Positions 25,518 through 38,097 of a DNA stretch of 64,000 bases are shown here, in pieces. How positions within the stretch are numbered: the first letter of the stretch is position 1; each line of letters opens with the position of its first letter. The notes beneath the pieces were generated by a model. The model made no database searches and was not told the origin of the DNA. It worked only from the letters and a program-made list of their open reading frames with translations. Both the position numbers and the translations under genes were made by a program. The stretch comes from Caprimulgus europaeus (taxonomy: Eukaryota > Chordata > Aves > Caprimulgiformes > Caprimulgidae), in the NCBI GenBank assembly GCA_907165065.1, contig OU015534.1, positions 14,143,686 through 14,207,685 on the forward strand. The letters are read 5' to 3'.

Positions 25518-28189
25518 ATGGAGTATATTTACCCATAGACTGAGGTCTAAGAAATCAAAAAGAACATTGGTGATGGTTGTCTTCTTGCAATTGCAAATTA
25601 AAAAGGAAAGTTCTAAATACCGATTTCTAGTGAATATTCTGCAGCTGAGAGTTATATCCCAAAATTTTTTTTTTCATTAATAAAAATTCAATGGAAGAAA
25701 AGTCCAGGTACAGACACATTTCTGTCTTGAAGAGCTGATGTAAGAATATGTATATGTTTTTAATAGTTTCTGAAGGCTATTCAAACCTAATGATGGAAAT
25801 AAAAGATCATTCGAAATCAGATGTAGTAATTCAATACCGCTAATCATAGTAATCCATTTACATCACTGCCCTCATCCTGAGCTGTTCTGTTGAGCCTGCT
25901 TTTAAAATAGATAAAGCTAATTTATAACTTGCATGCACTTTTGTCTAAAGATATGAAAATATTAAGTATGCAAGCAAGTTGTGGCCCAATGGGGCTTGGT
26001 ATGCTGAAGGGAAAAACCTTTTGAAACAATCTTCAATCATTTACAAATGTGGAAAGAAGCCTTCGAGTCTGTCAAATGCTATAATACGGACAGGCAAGAA
26101 GGTGAGTCTGGAGTCCAGAGTATGTCTGGATATGGACCATATTTCAGGTTGTGAGTTTTCAGAGCCCTGTTCATATCTAGGGTTCCTAGACAGGAAAGAT
26201 AACTTCCTTACCTTTCTATGTGATTTCCATGACGAGTATAGATTCTCTATTCAAAGCACACATGTAACTGCAGGAACGGATAATGACATTTGCAAATACT
26301 TTAAGAATAAATAACTAACTCTGTAACTATTAAGACGACTCATTCTAACTTCTGTGCTCCTTTTTGAAGGCAGTTCCAGAAACACAGTATTCTAATAGTT
26401 TAAAACTGTCTGATTTCCAGATAAATACATTTACAGTCATCATCATTTTTTCCTAGCAACAGCATTGTCCTTTAGCTTACAATATCACTGTTCAATATTT
26501 ACTCCTGCAATGTGTTTTTCAGACAGTAATCATATGCACTCACAGACTTCAGTTGTTTTTTTTTTCTCAGCTAAACAATTCAGACTTTTAAAGTACTTTA
26601 TTGCAAAATAGGCTCCCTTGATGAACCTAGCAGCCTTGCTCTGTACTTTTTCATATATCAGTTGACTTTTCTTGGACTTTGGTACCGCTACAGAGCCCAG
26701 TATTCAGATTATGTCTCCCCAGGTTCTCATACTATGGCAACAATATCTCAGTAGCTGTGGAAACTCTGAGCTCCACTAATGAGTTTTTTCCTGAAGCTTA
26801 TTGTTAAGACAATCGGTGAAGATGTTACAGAGCACAGAGAATAAGAAGGTAGAGAAAGAAAATTTATAATATATTTATAATTTTAAAGAGATGTTTTATC
26901 ACTAGCTTTACATGCAAGGAGCCTCAGTAATGATAATTCAGCATCATTGCTTAAGTCACACCTGAGTGGGGCTTTTGTTTTTACTTTTAGAATTTGAAGA
27001 AACGAAGTCCAAAACATTTTGTTTCAAAGTACGTGGCAGGGCCTATATGATATTTTTCATTCTTGTCACAGCTCAATGAAACCTAATTATTGTTGGTCTT
27101 GAGGCTGTAGTCTAGTATATATATGTTTTGAGAATTCCAAAATTCAGATTTAATTTCAGATCAGCTTTGTAGTCTTACAGTGAAAGAATGTTCAACTTGT
27201 GAATTTCAAAGGAGAATCCATGTGGGAAGAAAAAAAAAAGGAAGAAAAAATTCTGACACTTATTTCAGTGGATTTACACTCTCACAAAGACATTATTTCT
27301 GTTCTGCTGTGGACAGAAAGACACAGTAGTAGTGTAGATCAGGCCCATAAGCAGTGATACAGTATCTGATAAAACATGTGTACCTGCAGCAGATAAGTAT
27401 TTTTAAATAAATATAGTGTATAGCACATGGCATGATAAGTAAACTTAGAAATTACCTTTGGTAGTAAATCCATTATTAAATCAAGGGTTAAAGAAGGACA
27501 CATGGCAACTCTTGAATCACAGCAATATTAATATTTTCATTTTCTTAAAAAATACAATATTCTGTTCACAAATGCTGGTATGCGCTGGCACATTATCTAA
27601 TGGTCTGTCTTTTAAGACAAGCTTTTGTTAATGCAGTACATTGAATGATGCAGCTGAGATGAGGACACTTTTTGCACGAGCTGAAGGAATCTCGATCCAT
27701 TTCAAGCATTACTTGACACGTTTCAGAATCTTAGAAGAGGCGGTAGAGTTCTGAACTTTCTAAGCACCTGCCTTCTATCAAATGAGATGAGGGAACTACA
27801 TTTTTTTTTTCTTGCGTATTCTTTGTAACCCACTAACTATTTAGTTTCTCTGGTAGGGCACACAAATCAATATTTTTCATGATGATAACATATCCACTGT
27901 GTTCTGTGGATATTATCTATTTGTTCTTTTTAAAACAACAAACAAAAAAACTCACCTCCAATTTCAGCATGTTTTTGCCCTAAGCAGACTTATTTTATTA
28001 ATTTCATTGATTTTAATCAGTGTTTTTTTTAAAGCTCTCCAATTGCAGAATCTCTTTCGGAGAGCAATGGTTATTTATTTACTTGGTAAACTAGGTGATG
28101 ATTATAGATACTGTGACAATAAGAGCCGGGAACACTTTGCCCGTGTACTGACTCAACAGGGCAAAGGAACTACATCTGAGCTGCTGAGG
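25518..28189. other. AT-rich non-coding DNA
   Basis: No gene is supported. The open frame at 25,979-26,314 (+, 111 codons) starts at TTG and matches nothing known. It contains a good splice-donor-like sequence (AAGAAGGTGAGTC, GT at about 26,102), but no convincing acceptor lies upstream. T-rich runs occur near 26,556 and 27,801. No repeat family was recognised. Confidence 0.5.
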
Positions 28190-28275
28190 GGCGGATCTTC
28201 AGCTTGCATAAGTTGTCAAAGCTCCATTGATAACAATGTTACAGTGATAAGTTATAACATCTGAGGCTTTGCCCT
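28190..28275. repeat. Possible ancient amniote palindromic repeat remnant
   Basis: The segment reads GCGGATCTTCAGCTTGCATA, then AAGCTCCATTGATAACAATG, then ATCTGAGGCTTTGCCC. This resembles a short self-complementary interspersed repeat seen in turtles, crocodilians and birds, whose ends read GATCCTCAGC and GCTGAGGATC around a TCCATTGAC core. The match is diverged and from memory. It overlaps an open frame (27,899-28,264, GTG start) that is probably chance. Confidence 0.3.
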
Positions 28276-30303
28276 TTATGCCTGGGATAAAATCAGTGAT
28301 GCCATTGTCTGAAATTACTGTCATTATTATATTTAAAAATTGTTTCTTTCAATTGTCCTACAACCTGAAATTTTTTGATCATTTTCTATCTACTTCATGC
28401 CATGCATCTAGCATTATTTCCTACACTGTAGCTCTTCCTTCTCTTGTTACTGCTCCCAGTGTTTCACCCTACTTAGAAGTATACACAGAACCAAGACCAT
28501 TGCATGCCTATATTCCACAGTTTTGTATAAAGTCTGGGTCTTTTTACTTATTTTTTTTTTAGTTTTACTTGGCTGCTAATCATAAGGCTAGTTGTATTGT
28601 GGATCCTCAAGTTACACATTACTAAGCAACAAGGATAGGTCAGGATGAAGGAAGAACAAAGGAATTCTTTCCATCTGACAAAGCCATTAAGGGATCTTTT
28701 GTGAGGGGTCCTTCTGTTGCCAGTGTCTTTCTCTTCCAGAGCTATCATTCAGTCTTGTGAATCATGCAGATGCCCATGACCAGAAGATATGGAACTCTGA
28801 CATCTAATAGATTTCACTAAACAGCCTGGAGGACTTCTTTGTTATTCAAACCATGAGGCAAAAGACTAGCAGCAAACCACCTGCCCACCAGTCACAGACA
28901 CCTTCAAGTGACAATGGGCTGGAGTCAAAGACAGCAGCAGATACTGAATGGCCCATGTGAATTCAGGAGAGTGCTTTCACAAGTTAATAAGTAACTGCCC
29001 AAACCGAGCCCTCTAATAGCTACATGCCATTTCAAGGTTTTCTGAAATATATTCTATTTTGGACACTTAAATTGGATTTCAGATATTAAAAACAGATTTA
29101 CAGCTCACCAGAATGAGTTGTATTGAGCCAAACAAGTTGAAATTAAAAATGCAAACAGCTTTCTCATTATTTTCCCACTAAAATTTCAAAAGTATTAACA
29201 TATTTGAATAAATTCTTTTGGAAGAATGATGGTAATGGAAAGGCTAATTATTTTTAATTAATAGTGTTCTTAATTGTGGTTTTACCTGCCTGTGAAGAGT
29301 AGCAAATTATTCTCTGACTGAACACTGACTGAATGAAATGTTTAGAATAGAATTCAATCAATAGTAATAAATTACTCAAAGACTTAGCAGTGTTTTAAAA
29401 CTGATCAGTTGGCTTTTATACATATTCCTGTAAGCATCAAATCACTATACATTTCTAGAATTTCCTTGCCATATTAGTACAATTCTTCATTAAGAATTGA
29501 CAATAGATTGATTAAATGTAAGACTAAACTTAAATAAGTGCAACTTGCTGTGGATACTTCTAGAATTACAGGATTATATGACTATCTTCAAAGACTGAGT
29601 ATTTCTCACAAAGATAAAGAATTTATAATACTATCTATAACAATGACATCTGCACTGAAATATATATAGCAATTGTAATAATAGCTTCAGATTAATGCAA
29701 TACCTGGAGGTTAGCTACCAACAAAGATAATGGAGGTTGGCATATATCAGGTCAGCAGTTCTTCCTCTTTTATCAGGCAAAAATGCCTGCTTCCCTTGAT
29801 CATTGACTTATAATTATATTTTAAATTTAGAGAATGTTGCCATGGTTAATTGTAGTATTTAATCACCAAACCCCTATGTTTTAATATTTTAAAAGCCAAA
29901 AATAAAATATGTACCAGCAAAAGTAGTTTAAAAATCAAAAACAAAGATGAGGTTTTGCTTTCATTAACTGAAATCAGCCAAGCTCTTTTACCTCGTTCTT
30001 CCCACTGCAATAAAAGATGACCTGAGCCCCCTTTGAAACCAGCACAGTGTGATCTGAAAAATGAAAAAATGTTGATTGACTGGCACGGCATGCAATAATT
30101 TGAAATGAGCATAAACTTTTGAGGTAAAAATGGAACAGTGCACTGTTGATATATGTATGAACATGGTCCCTCCCCACTGCCTACGGCAGGCAGCAGAGTG
30201 GAGATGGTCTGTAACGATGGCCTGGCAAGTATGACAGAATCATTTTTTTCACACAGTTTTGAGCTAATTTGTAATGTCAGATTCACACCACTACTTTTTT
30301 TGC
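28276..30303. other. AT-rich non-coding DNA
   Basis: No gene is supported. The longest non-CR1 open frame of the window lies here (29,846-30,286, -, 146 codons). It starts at GTG and has no recognisable domain. The LLLVHILFLAF stretch is hydrophobic but comes from T-rich DNA. A somewhat more balanced stretch at about 28,750-28,990 was not recognised. Confidence 0.5.
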
Positions 30304-30690
30304 AGCTCTGCTAGACCCGCTGCTGCTTCTGCAGCTACGGGGCTTGTCTCCAACACTTTGCTCCTGGAGTTCTGGGGGATGCAGCTCTCATGGGGCACAC
30401 AGCACCATGCTGGAGTGTCCTGGGCTCCATCCCCAGCTGCCAGATGGTTCTCTGACCGTGCCTACAGCAGAGTGTGTCATCATAGGCATTGCTGAGACAT
30501 GCTGCTGCAGCTGCTGCATTTTGGTAGCAGTACAAATTTTAGATTTAACAGTCCTGGCCACTTTCATGTTTCCTCTCATATTAATATTACAGAAAAATAA
30601 TCTGAAGGCCAGGGCCAGGCACAGGCAAGATCCCCCACATGGTTTGCACGGCTGTGCCTGTGGCTCCAGCAGCTGCAGCAGCTAATGTCC
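30304..30690 (+). other. GC-richer patch with CTG/CAG clusters
   Basis: This patch is clearly richer in G+C than its surroundings and has repeated CTGCTGC, CTGCAGC and CCAGCAGCTGCAGC words. It is preceded by a strong splice-acceptor-like sequence (CCACTACTTTTTTTGCAG, AG at 30,304-30,305). Open frames exist on both strands, but none looks like a known protein. It could be an unrecognised old repeat, a lncRNA exon or a small GC-rich regulatory element. I cannot choose between these. Confidence 0.35.
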
Positions 30691-33600
30691 CAGCTTTTAT
30701 GTGGATCTTAAAACCTGGAGAGAGGGCTGCAGATTTAGCTTTTTCTATCTGTGTTTCAGTCTCACTCCTGCTGGCTTGAAAAAAAAAGACAAGACTTCAG
30801 GAGTATTGCATTTTGGAAAGGTGATGATGGTTATTTTTTCTGTTTGAAGTCCCTTTGCTATAGATAATTTCCACAAAATCCTAGATGTAAAATTCATCTT
30901 TACCCATCGGTCAAACAAAAAGAAGAGCTGAGGATCAGGAATGGCTGTTCTATTTACCCATTCATTCTCTGAAATTATTGTATGTGACATTATCCTTGAG
31001 ATCTATGATATATCAGACTTTTTTTACAGAAATTCACTGTTGTGCTGTAGAAACCATAGTTTTCCTTGCTGTAATAAAATGTTACTTGGCTTGAACCAAA
31101 ATATATTTTCTTTTTAATTTTCAATGAAGCAAGTTTAAAAACTCCTAGAATAAATTAGTCTTTTAATACAATATTTCACTTGAAAATAAACATAAAAATA
31201 GACACAATGAAAGTACTTTTTCAATCATGTTTTGAATCTGAAGAATGAGATATCTCATGTAGAAACTATTAAAAGTAATTTGTTAATTCTTGCATTTTAA
31301 AATTCTTTTCATAGCTGCAGGGTTTGGAAATCAACCTGGATTTGCAAAACCTTTCCTTAACTCAAAAGTTTCAGGTGGAATTTTTTGCTAAGCTCAGGCA
31401 ATTTTTGCTTCTAATAGTAGAAAATTGACTTTCACAGCCCCAGCCTTCTGTTTTCATTCTGGTTTTGCCAATTAAATTTACAGGTTTTGCCTTTATGCTT
31501 TTGCATGCTAATGTTAGGTTTCCAGAATAATGTAAGCAGTTTCTAAATAACGTATTATCTTACTTTTTGCTACTTAGTTCTTGCATGTTGTATCTATCCT
31601 TTTTCCAGTTTCCTACTTATCTGTTAGGTGTATGTGCTGTTTAGCTCCTGTTTAGCTGTTGTAAATCTTCTCTCAGTATAGCTGGTTTATTATAATGTAA
31701 CTATAAAAAATTAGTATTTGAAAATATGCATATAGAGAGGTTTATCTTGGAGGAAAAGAACACAACAGGTTAGTTAGATAGATCTTAGAAAGAGGCATGA
31801 TACAAAAATATTATGCTAAAATAAGGGACTGCATTTTCAGCAGTATCTGACTATCACTTAGATATGAACCAGAAGACAAACCAGAGATAATATTTCTTAC
31901 AAGAAAAATATGATTTTATGACAGGGAAAATGTTTGTTCTGCTGAACTCTGTAAAGTTCATTATATAACATGGAAATTGAGTTTCACCAGTCTCAATCAA
32001 TGCTATTCTCTTTAAGGCCCTCCAGTCTTACCCGCAGCAAAGATTTCATTGCAATTAATCTATTTAAACAGAGTCATTGAGAGTTTTCTTTGTCATAGAA
32101 CTTCAGGAACAGGCCTTAAGGCAGCTCTCTGAGAGCCAAAGGATAATAATTTCACTACACAGCATCATATTTCAATTATGATATAATTAAACCAAATGTT
32201 GAAGCCATATCTGAAAATTGGTGTGATGGAAAGCTGAATCAGAATGTCCTCAAACATTTCAAATTGCAGATTAAAAGTTAGGGTGGAATTTTGGGGTCAA
32301 GTCTGCACTATAGTATGTAAAACTGCATTGTCTGCTGGCTGAATCTGTATGTGGAGTAACTGCCTGAAGAGAGCACTGCATTATTTTTGTGAAACACTGA
32401 GTGGTCAACAAATCTCACTGAACTTCTAATGATTTCTTGAAGCAGTAAGTGAGCAAAACACCATTAATGGATACAGAATCTATGAGCTACCATATTTTAT
32501 CTTCCTTCAGCAGAGCCTGCTAATAGACATGAAGAGAATGGAAAAAGCCTTAAAGATCCACCATTTTTCCCACAGGGTTGCCAGTTTGTATGGCTAGAGC
32601 TCTTCTGTATTTGTCAATTGCCTTAGTGAGCATACTCCTACATTTTATAACTGAATATAATTCAAGCTATAAAAATGTCATTAAACATATATCAACTTAG
32701 CTAAGATCACTTTCTTAATAATGCAGTCATGTTCTGATTTTCTTCACTTACAGTTATTAACATAGTGTTGATGACCCATCTAAATGATTACATCTGACAC
32801 AAAGATACAGTTCTTATAAGTATTCAGAAATCCAAAACAAAAGAAAAACCAAAACACCCTCCGGACAAATATTTGCTTTTTTTAAAAAAAAAAAAAAAAT
32901 TCTGGAACGTTATTCTATACCATGAAAAGATATTCTGGGCACTACATCACCAAATATATTTTTAAAGGATTAATATGTAAGAATAATTGAACATTTCATT
33001 CATTTACAGAAATATTTAATGGTCTTGGAATCAATGAACTTCTAATAATGAGTAGAAATAAATTATTACATCTTTACTGTCAAAGCAATTTCAGGTTTTA
33101 TATTCATCCTTTGTTAAGCCTTTTAGCTTATTTCAGTTTTTAAATCACACACAGTAAAGCTTTAGGGTCCCACGTCTCTGTGATTTATAACACAAAGGAA
33201 CAATTATCTCTGCAAATAAAATTGTGCTTTTTGAAAAAGGTAAGATAAACAGATGTGCCTAAAGCATCCTTAGAAAATCAAGGAGAAATGCCTAAATCTA
33301 TTACAAATAGCAATAATAATAAAAGAATATAGCCATCAACTTTCTAAAATGCTCTGTGTACATTTCTGTGTCTACCTATATGATTCAAGTGGCTATAAAA
33401 AACCTGAGAACAGAAAGCCAAAACCTTTTAGATAATCCCTTAAGCCCCAAAACAATAAACAGGAACAGGTTCTGACATGTAATTTATCAAGCTGTGAAGT
33501 TTCTATTCTTATGAACAAAATCCTAGTAAAACAAAAATAACTAAATAATGTGAGCACAGTCTTGGGAAAAGTTAGATTTCCTAAAATGCTTTAGCATCCT

Positions 33601-36600
33601 TTCTTCAAGTCCAAAAATCAGGGTATTTGCATTAGACCAATAGACAAAAAAATGTTTTAAATGCACAAAGATGAACACATTCACAAAAAAACCATCTTTA
33701 GTTGTATTCCTTGAATTTCCAATAACTTCTATAATGAGAGAAGTTTTCTTGTTTGACCTGACATTTTCTTTGGTAAGGGTTTTACAAGCATTAATATCTA
33801 CTTGTTTATATGCATCAGAAAAAATGCCTGTAGCATTCCAGAGAGTGAACACTGTATTAACGATGTTCTAAACACCCTGAAATACAACAGGATTGGAAAG
33901 AAAGAGGTTGCAAACACTTGTGAGAAGATTATTTTTCTTCAGTCTGTGTGTCTTCACCATGTTCAGTATCACCCTGATGGTATTGAGGCTATTCCTTGCT
34001 AAAAACAAAGAAAAACCAAACCAAACCAAACCAAAACAAAATTTGTCCTATGTTATTAGTTGTTATATACTCAGAATGAAATGTAGTTTCAAAATCCAGT
34101 CAGTTTCCAAATCCTTTTTTACAAAAGCTTTCAAGGACCATTCTCTCCACCCGAATAAGCACACTTCATAGTTTGCAGGAGTTGAGTCTCACGCAGAATT
34201 CCCAATGTCTTTCACTTAGTGTATGTGTGGAAGGAGATGTTGATTTCTTTATTTGCTTGTTTTATGTATCCAGACCCTGAAGGTCATATGAAGAATCCAA
34301 TATTTGCACCTGTGCTTCAGATTTAGAATGCTTTCTCCTCCCGTTTCTAATTTTCACAGTAAAATTGTTCAAGTTAGTTTCCTTGTGAGGAAAATATGCA
34401 ATTTGTTTTTTTCTCAGAGAAAAGCGCTCTAATAATTTCTGGTTTGTTCAAAAGAAAAACTAAGGTGTACAATTTTAATGATGGTTGATGCTTCAGAAGT
34501 AATAACTTTTCTATTGCTTTTGCACGTGTTCTAAATTACATTCCACTTTTTGACTCAAAATGGAAAGGAAGAGGCCTTGCCTAATATCTCTAAAGGCAGG
34601 TTTTCTTTTACATTTTTAAGTGTCAGTGGCATATTATAAAAGATTTTTCCTATGAAGGTTCCTGTCATAGAATTTTTTTGACTGATTATCGTTATGTGAC
34701 ATGACACCCCTCTGAGCTAGTTTTCAAAGGATATGTTTTGTTCTTATGCTTATTTCGCCCTAGTGGTGCTGAAAGTCACTTTCTTAGATTTTCTCTTTAA
34801 GAAAAGGGAGTTTTTTCTGTGTGTGACCTTTGTGTTAAGGCCATATTTATTTAACTCTTTCCACCCACCCCCTATCTGTAGTCAGTTGTGTTGTGGTCAC
34901 ACAATCTTCCAGTCACAGCCAAAGGACTCCTCTCACAGTATGCAATGACATGTCTTCTGAGAATTGTGCATTTCTCTGCACAATTAGAGCTTCAAATAGT
35001 TTGTGACACATCAAGCCGAGGTCTGTGACGGCTGTCATTCAGGAATACACTTTCTGACAAAGAGAGATGTATAACCTCAGAAATAATGCAGTCTTTATTA
35101 TTTGTATTTAACTATCCTCCAGTGGGAAATAGTAACTGCAGTTTTCCTTATGCTTTATTTCGGTGCAAGATTGAAGCTTTTAATCACATGTACATTTCTA
35201 CCTTACTTGAAATAGGTTTTTTTTTCCCCTGCTTGTTCCCAATATTTGCAGCCTCAGGGTAAACTCTGCATTCTTCCATTACTAATTTAGGCAGTTACAA
35301 TTTCCTAGCAAAATAATTAGTCAACATGACGCAAACTTCTGTAATAAACTAGATATAAAATCAATAATTAAGGTTCTTGTTAAATCAATAACATTGATCT
35401 AGACTTCTTGAAATCTTATTGTAAGGGAGCAATTTCTTCTGACTTCTGAATTTTGCATCTGAGAATGGAAAACTGACATTTGATTTTTATTTGTCAGATA
35501 TTGAACTTTAAATAGGTGTATTTTCTGTCATTTGAATTTTCTGGGAACTTGAACAGTGAAACAAATCTACATACTTAATTCTCTGTATTTTTTGGTGAAG
35601 ATATAAAAGCAAAGGTGAGGCGCTGAGTTGAGGAGGAACAGATTTTGTGGATGCACTGTCAGAAAACAACTTTCGGTTCTCTACCTCATGTCTTTGTCAC
35701 CTTTTTAGACCTGAAGTTCTCAGGGTTGTGTTTAAGACAACAAATTAAGACACTGAAATATAAACTGCTGTTTTCCAGTTGCAGTTGCAGTTGCTGACAC
35801 GTTCTTGGCACTATTGCTGCTCTCTTGTTGAAGAACTGTTCCCAGGAGTAAATGACATGTAATTGTAGGTTAGGGTTACCTGAGCCTGGTTTGATACATT
35901 TGATCTGCCTCCTAACTGAATACATTCTTTTATAACTTTTTGAAGGATTTAATGACAACAGGAGTTTGTTCATTAGCATGAAAATTGCAGTTTTGTCTTT
36001 GCAAAATTAAGGCATTCTTTGACATTCAGTAATATCAGTCTACCTTATCTTCTAGCAGAACAAGTTTATACACCTGTAAGGGTTCCTCTTGGGGAAATTA
36101 TTTTTTCATGCCAGAACAATGGTAACTGATCAATGGTTCATATGCAGTTAGAGCATAACTAAAATGAACTAAATGTTACATGACCTTTACAGTAAAGAAA
36201 AGCTCTTCTATAGCCAGTGGAAGTTGTCAGGCATCCACTGCAAGGCCACAGATACTGTCACCTCACTAGGGACCTTGGTGAAAGAAATGCAATTATAAGC
36301 ATGAAAATCTGTCTTTAAATCTTAACTATATTTTTAAATAAGTTGATTGAAATGGAAAATACTTCAAGAATACACTATCTTAATAATCCAAAAGAACTGA
36401 TTATATTTCAGATGTTACATGTGAAGTAACTCTTAGTTATTTTGTGTATTAGAGAATGTCTCCCTTTGCCAGGCTGCTTTGTCTTCTGCTGTCGGTGTCA
36501 AATATCACTAATGCCTGCATTTACCAGTGGAAGCATCACCCAGAGTATATAGACTTCCTAAAGGGGCAAATATCAGAATAATTCTCCAGCCATCTGCTTG

Positions 36601-38017
36601 CCTGGGACTGGCATAGGAAATGTGGCCAAACCTGCACTCTGCCCCCACATTACTGGATGCCATAATGACTTTTTTGTCACAATTAGTAGCCAGAGTAATT
36701 TAGAAAATAATTCAGACTTCTCCAACTGATGCCAAGAATCTGGCCCAGCATGTATCTGGAGTAGGACTGGAAGTGTAAAGGTGACACACAGCTAACTTTG
36801 CAGCCTACTGTCAAGCTGCACTGTGTGTATGCCAGCACCTGATAACCAGACCTTTATCAACCTTATTAACGAAATACAGAAACAAATATTCCTCTTCTGC
36901 AGATGGTTACGGTTGGAAGGAAATTAAACCTATTCAAAGACTTAATTGCTTAAATACTCTATTCTTCATTTTATCTGTAAAATTTAGAACTCTTCTGTGC
37001 TATACATTTAGAGAAATTAATCTGAATAGAAAAACTAACTGCAGAGCATATATGCTGCAATACCCCTTTGAATGTTGAGGTCTGGGTAGAGAAGTAATGC
37101 ATCATTGTAAAGTAACAGTCCATAGTAAATGTTTTCAGAAAAAATGAGAAACTGTATCTTTTTTTTAAACAGTTTATAATTTTATGTACTAAGATGTGGG
37201 AAATATTTCTACCCTAAAAGCAATGGGAACACCATCATTGTGAGTTGAGTATCCAGCTTCCACAATTTTCCCTAATTGTGTGGCTCTGGTTACGCAACCT
37301 TTTTTCAACTGCTGCTTGGAGTACAGACATCCTCCTTGATTTACAATCTATAAATTTAATATTAATGTGCTAACAGGAGCAGTTCCACCTCCAACACTGT
37401 AATGCCCTAGAATGAAGATGTACACTTCAGCATTTCACTTGTATTTCTCTCACAACATGTAGTGCCTGAATAGGAACTCTTCTCAAAAGCTAAGTAAAAA
37501 CAAAGTTCTTTTAATGCATTCCAACCTCAGCAGATTATGGACACCATTCAACTCTATGTTAGTGGGAAAACTCATGTCAATAGTTTCATGATGTGGAATC
37601 TTGACTAGTAACAGTATTCATTTTTAATTGGAAAGAAATTAAGTTGTCTGAATTTCTGAAAGAAATTGCTGAAGAAAAGTACAAGACTTTTCCTCTAACA
37701 AGGCCCTAACTGAAAGCATCATTTCTACCTTTTCATAAACAAATTTGTAGGAGGTGATTCACTAGTCAAGAATTTAAAACGTGAATAACACCATCCTGTT
37801 CTGCCACCAGACTGGGCTTTTAATAAATTAGTGCAAATGGTTATTTATGAACGTGATGCCTAGCGTTATGGTATTCTTACAAACGAAATGTTTTGCAAAT
37901 TGTAGAATATAAAGTACTTTCCCTAATTAGCTATATACTATTTCCCTAGTTTATTACCTCAGACACAGGTATATCTCATGCGTGAGAATAAGAATTGCAA
38001 TTTACTACTGCCAGCAT
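30691..38017. other. AT-rich non-coding DNA
   Basis: No gene is supported. Open frames stay near or below 105 codons, and overlapping ones at 33,541-34,171 occupy several frames of the same AT-rich stretch. A 16-base A run sits at 32,884-32,899. The segment at about 36,180-36,850 is somewhat less AT-rich but was not recognised. Confidence 0.5.
34014..34041. repeat. (AACC)n/(AAACC)n low-complexity tract
   Basis: Four near-identical units AAACC or AACCA, followed by AAAACAAAA. It is a short A/C-rich simple sequence. Confidence 0.75.
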
Positions 38018-38097
38018 GTGTGTATATACATATACACATGTGTATATATCTGTATATAAATTTATGTATACATATATATAGAGAGAGACATATATAA
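38018..38097. repeat. TA/TG-rich microsatellite with palindrome
   Basis: Alternating TG/TA sequence containing a perfect 18-bp palindrome at 38,030-38,047 (ATATACACATGTGTATAT) and a short GAGAGAG run at 38,081-38,087. Alternating purine-pyrimidine sequence of this kind can form cruciform or Z-like structures. A 22-base segment at 38,051-38,072 recurs exactly at 38,783-38,804. Confidence 0.8.

Noticed and set aside
25979-26314. 111-codon open frame containing a good donor-like GTGAGT
   Set aside because: It starts at TTG, no convincing acceptor lies upstream, and the frame simply continues through the donor. Considered chance.
29846-30286. 146-codon open frame on the - strand, the longest outside CR1
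   Set aside because: It starts at GTG, has no recognisable domain, its hydrophobic part comes from T-rich DNA, and it runs toward a GC-richer block of unknown nature. No splice or promoter evidence supports it.
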